From positions 1 to 64,000 of the forward strand of contig CATOTG010000004.1 of NCBI GenBank assembly GCA_951813015.1: a stretch of 64,000 bases of DNA, written 5' to 3'. The notes beneath the pieces were generated by a model that saw nothing but the letters and a program-made list of their open reading frames with translations, made no database searches and was not told where the DNA came from. Numbering within the stretch: position 1 is the stretch's first letter; each line of letters opens with the position of its first letter. This document shows, one piece after another, positions 55,466 to 64,000 of the stretch. A program made the translations under genes and the position numbers. The DNA comes from an uncultured Thermoanaerobaculia bacterium (GTDB taxonomy: Bacteria > Acidobacteriota > Thermoanaerobaculia > Multivoradales > Multivoraceae).

Positions 55466-56472
55466 GCTGTATCTGGATCTGGCCCTCGTCGACCGCCGGG
55501 AAGTGCTGGATGTCGCGGCCAGCGCATCCGGCCAGCCCGCCTATCTGCTCGAGAAGGACGTCTGGGTCGTGTGGTCGCTCGATACCCTGTTCGCGGGCCC
55601 GCTCCGGGCGCCGCTCGTTTTCAAGGGCGGCACGTCACTGTCCAAGGCCTACGGCGCGATTCGGCGCTTCTCGGAGGATGTCGACCTGACCTACGACATT
55701 CGAGCGCTTGTTCCGGAGCTGGTCCGCGGTCGCTTGGATGCGCTGCCGCCGAACCGGAGCCAGGAGAAGCGTTGGACGAAAGCCGTGGATCGTGCTCTGA
55801 GCGCTTGGATACGCGATGCGGCCGCGCCGGCGCTCGCTCGGGCGCTGCAAGTCGTCGAGCCCGGCGGAGAGGTGGCGGTCAAAGCCAGTGACGTCTTCAT
55901 CCGCTACGCGGCGTTGCTGGAGGGGGCTGGCTACGGGCGACCGGAAGTGAAGCTGGAGTTCGGCGGGCGAGCGACGGGGGAGCCTGCCGCGGCGATGGAA
56001 GTTCGCTGCGATGCAGCGGACCATGTCCGGGGCGTCCAGTTCCCGACGGCGAAGCCGCGGGTCCTGCGGGCGGAGCGGACGTTCTGGGAGAAGGCGACGG
56101 CGGCGCATGTGTTCTGTGTGCAGCGACGGGTGCGCGGTGAGGGGTTCGCCCGGCACTGGCACGATCTGGTACGGCTCGACGACGCGGGCGTTGCGGCCAG
56201 CGCTTTGGCGGACCGCGGTAGCGCCGGGGGGGGTTGCGGCACACAAGGCTGTGTTCTTTGGCGAAAAGGATGCGTCGGGAAAGTGGGTGGACTACAGGGA
56301 GGCGGTGGCCGGCGGTTTGCGGCTCGTTCCCGCAGGGGACGCGCGCTCGGCGTTGGCCGCCGACTACGCGCGGATGGTGGAAGGCGGGTGGTTACTCGAC
56401 GAAGCGGAGCCGTTTGAGGTGTTGATGGATGCCTGCCAAACGATTGAGGACCGAGCCAACGGGCGCGATTGA
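55458..56472 (+). pseudogene. AbiEii/AbiGii-type nucleotidyltransferase toxin, frameshifted at a G8 run
   Basis: Start MAELYLDLALVDRREVLDVA. The nucleotidyltransferase core is intact: LVFKGGTSLSKAYGAIRRFS and EDVDLTYD (G-G-T-x-L and D-x-D), then RPEVKLEFGGRATGEP and FWEKATAAHVFCVQRRVR. At 56226-56233 eight Gs shift the frame; removing one restores VAAHKAVFFGEKDASGKWVD to the end at 56472 (~337 residues). Such toxins add nucleotides to tRNA or other targets and arrest growth. A homopolymer of this length could be phase-variable, a true null, or a sequencing error. Confidence 0.85.
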
Positions 56473-56499
56473 ACTTCGCGCTCGCACCCACCGGCGACC

Positions 56500-57255
56500 A
56501 CGGACCTGGTGCGCTACGACCCGCAGGCGGAGCGCAAGGTGCTGATGCAGGCGGACCAGATTCTCTATCTTCATCCGCGCGAGTTCACCGTCTGGGAACG
56601 TGATGTCGATATTGACAGTCGAGAGCGCCCGGATGTCGTGCTTGAAGTGGACTATTCGACCGACGTCCGGCGGCGGAAACTCCGAATCTACGAGGCGTGG
56701 GGTTTCCCGGAGGTCTGGGTGGACGTGCCTGACGCGCCGTCGCCGAGCCGTCCGAAGTCTCGGCTCTCCGGCTTGACGATTCACGTTCCGGAAGACGGCA
56801 AGTTCCGGAGGGTGTCGAACAGCCGGGCGTTTCCAGGCTGGACGGCGGAGGAGATCCACCGGGCGCTCGACGAACCGGCGACCTCCGAGGAGACGTTGGC
56901 CGCGCTGCGGCGCGTCGGCCGCGCTCTGGGCGCCGCCGAAGGCACCGGGCCGGACGACGACCCGTGGCTGCGGAGCGAGCGCGCGGAGGGCCGGGCCGAG
57001 GGGCGCGCGGAGGGCCGTGCCGAAGGACGCGCGGAGGGCCGTGCCGAAGGACGCGCGGAGGGCCGTGCCGGGATGCTGCGGGCCGTCGCGGCGATCCTGC
57101 GGGCGCGTGGGATCGCCGTGAGCACGGACCTGACGGGCCGATTGGCGAGGCTCGACCGACTGTCGGCGGATGAGCTGATCCAGGCCGCGCAGACCTGCTC
57201 GAGCCAGACCGAGTTCCTCGCGCTGCTGGCCGCGAGACCGCCTGAAGCGGTTTGA
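56500..57255 (+). pseudogene. Uma2-family protein, copy 4, 5'-truncated
   Basis: From about 56500 it matches copies 1 and 2 (LVRYDPQAERKVLMQADQIL through to the end AARPPEAV) but has lost the first ~105 codons; it directly follows the AbiEii gene (27 bp after its stop). A GTG at 56509 could start a 248-residue protein that keeps the PDVVLEVD core, so residual expression is possible. The Ala-Glu-Gly-Arg tract here has seven units, against five in copy 2. Confidence 0.85.
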
Positions 57256-57283
57256 GGAGTGCGTCTCCGTTTCGGGTGGCCGT

Positions 57284-57322
57284 GACCAAGAGAAAGGGCC
57301 TCCCCGTTGCCGGAGAGGCCCT
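57284..57322 (-). terminator. Intrinsic terminator of the TonB-receptor gene
   Basis: On the minus strand AGGGCCTC, 12-base loop, GAGGCCCT form a perfect 8-bp stem (arms 57315-57322 and 57295-57302) followed by TTTCTCTT. It lies 54 bp beyond the receptor stop. It is also at the right border of the Uma2 island. Confidence 0.8.
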
Positions 57323-57375
57323 GGATTCTCGCTGTCGCGGCCTCTGGCGGCCGCGGCTTCCCTGGAGCGGTCAGC

Positions 57376-60306
57376 CTAGAAGCTGAACCGGCCTCCGACC
57401 TGCAGCTGGCGCTGGTCCGTGGTCCGGAACGACGGGATCCCGAAATCGTCCGGCACGGCTCCGTTCCGGATGTTGCGCTGATTGAACCCGACGCCAAAGC
57501 TGTTCTGGTCGAACACGTTGAACGCCTCGACGAAGACGTCCAGCCGCAGACCGTCGCCGAAGCGGATGAACTTGCCCACGCGGAGATCGATCGTCTGGAT
57601 CGACTCGTTCCGTTCCGTGTTGCGGCCCACGACGGCGCCATTCATCACAGCCCGGTAGTCGGGGCAGTTCCAGCCGACGGAGCTGCAGTAGGCGAAGTCG
57701 ACTCCGTTGTCGACCAGCGTGTACGGGGTACCCGACTTGTAGTTCAGGATGCCCGAGATCTGGAAGTCGGCCGGCAATTGGATCATGCCCGTCACCACCA
57801 GGCGGTGCTTCACGTCGCGGTCCGATAGACCCCAGTCGTAGTCCAGATTGCCCGTGTCGGAGATCGTGACGCCGGTCGCCGAACGCTCGTTCGAGTCGGT
57901 ATCGCGATCCTCGCCCCAGGTGTAGTGGGCGCCCAACTGGTAGCGGCCGGTGAAGCGCTTGTTCACCTTCAAGGTGACGGCCTGGTACTCCGATTCGCCG
58001 CGCGACTGCCGGACCAGAACCTCAGCGCACTGGACGCCGTCGATGCCGGGGCATTCTTCGTTGCGGCCATCCCACATCGGGCGGCCGTATTCGTCGTAGC
58101 CGCCGAACTGGCGGTTGAAGTCCGTGTTGCGCTGCAGGCCCGTCGCCTCCGCGTACACGGCGTCCACGCCGCCGCTCCAGCCACCGCCGAGTTCCCGCTC
58201 CCAGCCGACGCTGGCGCGCAGGGTCTGGGCATCGTCGAACTCCGGGTCGACATAGGAGATCGCGGGGATGATCCCCGGCGGCGGGTTCTCGTTGTTGATC
58301 GGTGTCCCAAGCGGCACATAGCCGTTCTCGCCGGGACCGACGGTGATGCGACCGTAGTTCGGCGGCACGCCGTTGGCCTGGACCTGGTTCGCGAACAGCA
58401 GGGTCGGCGTCCGGCCGAAGAAGAAGCCGATGCCGCCGCGGAGGACGGACCGGCCCTCGTCCTGCGCGAGGGCGAACCCGAAGCGGGGCGCCAGGTTCTC
58501 CGTATCCGGGATCTCCCGGCCGTCCGGGTGCAGGTGCTCCAGGCCATCCGGGTTGTCCGTGGAGGTATAGCGGAGGCCGTAGTTCAGCGTCAGGTTGTCC
58601 CGCTTCAGGCTGTCCTGCCCGTAGAACGCGAGCGCGGTCTGGGTCTCGTCGTAGTTCGGGTAGGTCGAGTCGCCGAACCAGATCCGGGCGGCGCTGGCCT
58701 CGTTGTTCAGGAAGTCCTCCGCTGACCGGAAGTCGTAGCGGCCGTCGCGGCTGCCGGCGAAGAGCTGGGCCAGGTCGTCCTTCGAGTAGTCGACGCCGAA
58801 CTTCGTGTCGTGGGCGCCGAACAGGTACGAGAAGTCGTTCTTGACCTGAAGCTGCGATTCCTCCACGAAGATGGGCAGGAAGTCGAACTTGCCGACGCTG
58901 GCGCCGTTCCAGCGGAAACGGACCTGCGCCTCGATCGGCGTGCCGACCCGCAGCGACAGACGATCCAGGTTGTCGTCGGCCGACTGGATGCGGAACTCGT
59001 TCACGCCGCGGCTGCCGACGACCGAGGTCATCGACGCGATGAAGGAGAGGGTCTCCTCCGTCTTCAGCGACTCCTCGTCCAGGTAGTTGCTCGTCCGTTC
59101 GTAGTCCGTCCAGTTGGCGCGCAGGGAGATCAGGTTCGCGTCGCTGATCTGGTGATCCAGCTTGCCGAACAGGACCTGGTTGCTCACCGAGCGGGTGAAC
59201 AGACCGGTGGCGGAACCGTCGTCGTTGCGCTCGAAGCCGTCGACCAGGGCGGCGAAGGCGGGCTCGGTTGCTGCCCGCTGCATGATCAGGTCATAGACGC
59301 TGCCGCCGCGATTCGTGAGGAAGCGGGTGAAGGGGACGTCCCTGTCGCGCTGGTCGATCGCGAAGTAGTAGTGGGTGCGATCGCGCTTGAACGGACCGCC
59401 GATCGAAACGCCGTAGTTCTGGTCGTCGAAGGTGTCCACCGGCCTCGAGCCGTCGCGATCGTTGAAATCGTCGAGCGGGGACGAGGGAAGATCCTCGGCC
59501 ATGCTTTCGTCGCGGAAGAAGGCGAAGGCCGAACCCCGGATTTCGTTCGTGCCGGACTTGGTCACGACGTTGATGAAGGCGCCGCCGTGGCGCCCGTACT
59601 CGGCGGAGAAGCCGTTGGTGATGACCTGGAACTGGCGCACCGTGTCCTGGGCGATGATCAGGCCGTCGTTCTCCGTCGCCTCACCGCCGCGGCCGTAGCC
59701 GAAGAAGGTGCTCTTGTTGTCCGCGCCGTCGACCGAGAGGCCGCTGTACATGCCGCGCTGGCCGGCGATGGTCAGGAAGCCGCGGGATTGGTCGCGCTGG
59801 ACGCCCGGGGTCAGAATCGCGAAGTCGGTGAAGTCGCGGCCGACGGTCGGCAGGCTCTCGATGGCCACCTCGTCGATGTAGTTCGCTGCGCCGGAGCGGC
59901 TGACCTCGATGATCGGCGCCTCGGACGTGACGGTGATCACCTCGGAGGAGGACTCGACCTCGAGGGTCAGGTTGATGTCCTTGATCTGGCCGACCAGAAC
60001 CGAGATGTCGGTCTGCTGGGTCGCCTGCATGCCGGCGAGCTCGGCCGCCAGAGTGTAGGTGCCGACCTGCAGCGCCTTGGCGCTGTAGAAGCCGTTTGCG
60101 TCGGTGATCACGGCCCGGTCGATGCCGGTGTCCTGGTTGGTCGCCGTGACCGTGGCGCCGGGAATCGGGTCACCCTCGACATCCGAGATGTTGCCCTCGA
60201 TCGTGCCGGTGATGGTCTGGGCAAGGCCGGCGCCGGCCATCAGGAAGGCGCAGGTCGTGGCCAGGAGGATCGCAAGAAGACGTGCCCGGGGGCGGGTCCA
60301 CTGCAT
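57376..60306 (-). CDS. TonB-dependent receptor, Oar-like, with carboxypeptidase-regulatory N-terminal domain
   Basis: 976 residues from ATG 60306 (AGGAG 11 bp upstream) with signal peptide (LAILLATTCAFLMAGAGLAQ). Residues ~25-115: CarboxypepD_reg beta sandwich (TITGTIEGNISDVEGDPIPG, DANGFYSAKALQVGTYTL). Residues ~120-230: plug (ESLPTVGRDFTDFAILTPGV, VDGADNKSTFFGYG). The rest is the outer-membrane barrel, ending KHRLVVTGMIQLPADFQISG ... FDQNSFGVGFNQ and a C-terminal Phe (VGGRFSF). Such receptors import large ligands or, in Oar relatives, take part in surface adhesion. It has its own promoter and terminator. Confidence 0.93.
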   Translation of the reverse strand: MQWTRPRARLLAILLATTCAFLMAGAGLAQTITGTIEGNISDVEGDPIPGATVTATNQDTGIDRAVITDANGFYSAKALQVGTYTLAAELAGMQATQQTDISVLVGQIKDINLTLEVESSSEVITVTSEAPIIEVSRSGAANYIDEVAIESLPTVGRDFTDFAILTPGVQRDQSRGFLTIAGQRGMYSGLSVDGADNKSTFFGYGRGGEATENDGLIIAQDTVRQFQVITNGFSAEYGRHGGAFINVVTKSGTNEIRGSAFAFFRDESMAEDLPSSPLDDFNDRDGSRPVDTFDDQNYGVSIGGPFKRDRTHYYFAIDQRDRDVPFTRFLTNRGGSVYDLIMQRAATEPAFAALVDGFERNDDGSATGLFTRSVSNQVLFGKLDHQISDANLISLRANWTDYERTSNYLDEESLKTEETLSFIASMTSVVGSRGVNEFRIQSADDNLDRLSLRVGTPIEAQVRFRWNGASVGKFDFLPIFVEESQLQVKNDFSYLFGAHDTKFGVDYSKDDLAQLFAGSRDGRYDFRSAEDFLNNEASAARIWFGDSTYPNYDETQTALAFYGQDSLKRDNLTLNYGLRYTSTDNPDGLEHLHPDGREIPDTENLAPRFGFALAQDEGRSVLRGGIGFFFGRTPTLLFANQVQANGVPPNYGRITVGPGENGYVPLGTPINNENPPPGIIPAISYVDPEFDDAQTLRASVGWERELGGGWSGGVDAVYAEATGLQRNTDFNRQFGGYDEYGRPMWDGRNEECPGIDGVQCAEVLVRQSRGESEYQAVTLKVNKRFTGRYQLGAHYTWGEDRDTDSNERSATGVTISDTGNLDYDWGLSDRDVKHRLVVTGMIQLPADFQISGILNYKSGTPYTLVDNGVDFAYCSSVGWNCPDYRAVMNGAVVGRNTERNESIQTIDLRVGKFIRFGDGLRLDVFVEAFNVFDQNSFGVGFNQRNIRNGAVPDDFGIPSFRTTDQRQLQVGGRFSF

Positions 60307-60444
60307 GGTTGGTGTTCTCCTCTGTTTTCTGAGTGGGAATTCGAGGCCGTCGGCGCGCAGGGCACGCCCGTCGAGGCTGTCTGACCGAGGTTGTCGCGGT
60401 GGTGGGTGGGGGGCGTTGCGGCGGGAGGCCGCGAACGCAGTGCG

Positions 60445-60473
60445 ACTATAAGGGCCGCTTCTCCGGCCGTCAA
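60445..60473 (-). promoter_or_regulatory. Sigma-70-type promoter for the TonB-receptor gene
   Basis: Minus strand: TTGACG (60473-60468), 17-bp spacer, TATAGT (60450-60445). Spacing and both boxes are near consensus, which is striking in such GC-rich DNA. Transcription would start near 60438, giving a leader of about 130 nt that is rich in G and C. Confidence 0.8.
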
Positions 60474-60529
60474 AGGAGGGGTGGGGAAGTTCAGGAAGTT
60501 GAATTGCGGAAGTTGCTCCCGTCATCCTG

Positions 60530-60559
60530 CCGCAGAACGCTGCGCGACAGGTTCTGCGG
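60530..60559 (-). terminator. Hairpin downstream of gltD
   Basis: CCGCAGAAC (60530-60538) and GTTCTGCGG (60551-60559) make a perfect 9-bp stem with a 12-base loop, 70 bp beyond the gltD stop. No T-run follows on the minus strand. The remaining 60307-60629 gap holds the receptor promoter and nothing else recognisable. Confidence 0.5.
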
Positions 60560-60629
60560 CGAGAGGCCCCGGCGAGATCGGGGCCGAGGGACCGACACGG
60601 AATCAAGCGGCCGCTTTGGCGGCGCCGGC

Positions 60630-62129
60630 TCAAAGGGCCGACGGCAGGGGCAGATCGGTGGCGCCGGTCAGGTACTCGTCGATCCGGGCGGCGGCGCCGC
60701 GGCCTTCGCCTATCGCCCACACGATGAGGCTCTGGCCGCGGCGGCAGTCGCCTGCGGCGAAGACGCCCGGAATCGAGGTCGCGTACTCGCCGGGCTGGGC
60801 GGCGAAGTTGCTGCGCGGATCGGTGGCCAGCCCCAGCTGCTCGGCGAGAGTGGCCTCAGGACCGAGAAAACCCATGGCCAGCAGGACCAGGTCGGCCTCG
60901 AAGGTCTCCTCGGTACCGGGCGCCTCCTCCATCATGAGGCGGCCGGCGCCGTCGCGCCGCCAGGCGACGCGCACGGTCTCGATGCCCGCAACGCGGCCGG
61001 CGCCGTCGTCCACGAAGCGCTTCGAGAGGACGGAGAACACGCGCGGGTCGGCGCCGAACCGTGCCGCGGCCTCCGCGTGGGCGTACTCGACCCGGAAGAT
61101 GCGCGGCCATTCCGGCCACGGGTTGTCCGGCGCGCGCCCGTCGGGGGGGCGGTCCAGCAGCTCGAAGTTGACCATCGAGGCGCAGCCGTGCCGGGTCGCG
61201 GTCGCGATGCAGTCGGCGCCGGTGTCGCCGCCGCCGATCACGACGACGTTCTTGCCCGCGGCGTCGATGGGCGGCTCGATCATCCCCACGCCGTCGCCGG
61301 GCAGTTCGGCGTCCAGGAGCGCCCGGGTGTGCTCGGTCAGGAAGTCCATCGCGAAGTGGATCCCTGAGAGTTCGCGGCCCTGAATCGGAAGATCGCGCGG
61401 GCGGGTGGCGCCGCAGGCGAGCAGGATCGCGTCGAAGTCTCGCCGCAGGTCGGCGATGTCGACGTTGTGGCCGACGTGGGCGCCGGCGACGAACTCGATG
61501 CCTTCGGCCCGCATCAGGTCGATCCGGCGGTCGACGACCTCGCGCTTGTCGAGTTTCATGTTGGGGATGCCGTACATCAGCAGGCCGCCAATGCGGTCCT
61601 CGCGCTCGAACACGGTGACGGCATGGCCGACGCTGTTCAACTGGGCGGCGGCGGCGAGGCCCGCGGGGCCCGAACCGACGATCGCGACGCTCTTGCCGGT
61701 CCGGGTCGCCGGCGGTCTGGGAACGACCCAGCCCTCTTCGAAACCCCTGTCCACGATCGCGTTCTCGATGTTCTTGATCGTGACCGCCGGGTCGGTGATC
61801 CCGAGCACGCAGGCGCCCTCGCAGGGCGCGGGGCAGACCCGACCGGTGAACTCGGGGAAGTTGTTCGTCCGCTCCAGCCGTCGCAGCGCTTCACGCCAGC
61901 GGCCCTGGTAGACGAGGTCGTTCCACTCCGGGATCAGGTTGTCGATCGGGCAGCCGTCGTCGGACTGGCAGAAGGGCACGCCGCAGTCCATGCAGCGGGC
62001 GCCCTGCGTGGCGAGATGCTGCTCCGGAACGGGCTGCAGGAACTCGCCGTAGTGGCTGAGGCGGATCAGCGGATCCTGGTACGGAACCGCCGTCCGCGCG
62101 TACTCCTTGAAACCGGTGTCCTTGCCCAT
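60630..62129 (-). CDS. gltD: Glutamate synthase (NADPH) small subunit
   Basis: 499 residues from ATG 62129, as in the family. Supplies electrons from NADPH to the large subunit for making glutamate from glutamine and 2-oxoglutarate. Two 4Fe-4S cysteine clusters near the N-terminus ([28 protein letters not shown]), FAD-binding [19 protein letters not shown]-binding [12 protein letters not shown], and the end motif [20 protein letters not shown] are all present. Lies 55 bp after gltB and is co-transcribed with it. The start ([13 protein letters not shown]) matches homologues. Confidence 0.97.
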   Translation of the reverse strand: MGKDTGFKEYARTAVPYQDPLIRLSHYGEFLQPVPEQHLATQGARCMDCGVPFCQSDDGCPIDNLIPEWNDLVYQGRWREALRRLERTNNFPEFTGRVCPAPCEGACVLGITDPAVTIKNIENAIVDRGFEEGWVVPRPPATRTGKSVAIVGSGPAGLAAAAQLNSVGHAVTVFEREDRIGGLLMYGIPNMKLDKREVVDRRIDLMRAEGIEFVAGAHVGHNVDIADLRRDFDAILLACGATRPRDLPIQGRELSGIHFAMDFLTEHTRALLDAELPGDGVGMIEPPIDAAGKNVVVIGGGDTGADCIATATRHGCASMVNFELLDRPPDGRAPDNPWPEWPRIFRVEYAHAEAAARFGADPRVFSVLSKRFVDDGAGRVAGIETVRVAWRRDGAGRLMMEEAPGTEETFEADLVLLAMGFLGPEATLAEQLGLATDPRSNFAAQPGEYATSIPGVFAAGDCRRGQSLIVWAIGEGRGAAARIDEYLTGATDLPLPSAL

Positions 62130-62184
62130 GAACCCGCGTGCCCTCCTCGCTTGCGGTGTTCCGTTTCGCCGACAGCCGGCGGCC

Positions 62185-64000
<1,816 letters not shown>

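Noticed and set aside
58810..60384. Open frame of ~520 codons on the plus strand
   Set aside because: Antisense of the TonB receptor, whose signal peptide, plug, barrel, promoter and terminator are all seen.

Overview
The window is high-GC DNA (roughly two-thirds G+C or more by eye) from a Gram-negative bacterium with an outer membrane: it carries a TonB-dependent receptor with an N-terminal carboxypeptidase-regulatory domain, several lipoproteins and many Sec-exported enzymes. The gene mix (PVC-type cytochrome c protein, PQQ dehydrogenase, DUF885 and S9 peptidases, Gld-like ABC operon, DUF1080 proteins, Oar-like TonB receptor) fits an Acidobacteriota-like lineage. That placement is inferred from gene families; no rRNA or tRNA gene was recognised.

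Layout. 1-5.4 kb is a graveyard of mobile and defence DNA: an IS3 remnant fused to a Schlafen/AlbA-like tail, a C5-cytosine methyltransferase with a frameshifted putative restriction enzyme, a broken IS1595 element, and a 1,541-bp IS with matching ends and a 5-bp target duplication but a frameshifted transposase. 5.5-8.3 kb is a broken M14 carboxypeptidase. 8.5-13.7 kb is a four-gene Gld-like ABC operon, followed by a VOC protein and a TPR protein. 15.9-23.7 kb (minus strand) is a secreted oxidation cluster: SGNH hydrolase, a large propeller/cupredoxin/cytochrome c protein, and a PQQ dehydrogenase. 24-36.5 kb holds envelope proteins, including a lipoprotein with a long Asp-Gly repeat joined to an aspartyl/asparaginyl beta-hydroxylase domain, and an S9 peptidase lacking its propeller. 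36.5-43.4 kb holds a sulfatase, hemB, a CoA-transferase/enoyl-CoA hydratase pair and a lone ABC ATPase. 43.6-49.9 kb holds a frameshifted esterase, a malate/lactate-type dehydrogenase, vapBC, a double DUF1080 protein and larA.

50-57.3 kb is a mosaic island: four Uma2-type nuclease-fold gene copies, of which only one is intact, mixed with a RelB/YafQ pair, an AbiE-like pair, a DUF3782-like protein and several duplicated fragments of those same genes. 57.4-64 kb carries the TonB receptor (with a near-consensus promoter and a terminator hairpin), gltD and the 3' part of gltB.

Two patterns cut across the regions. At least nine genes are interrupted by frameshifts, so either decay is common here or the assembly has indel errors. 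Six genes have a tandem duplication covering or next to their stop codon, with units of 12 to about 117 bp. The best candidates for unusual biology are the repeat-hydroxylase lipoprotein, the Uma2/toxin-antitoxin island and the cupredoxin-cytochrome-PQQ cluster.
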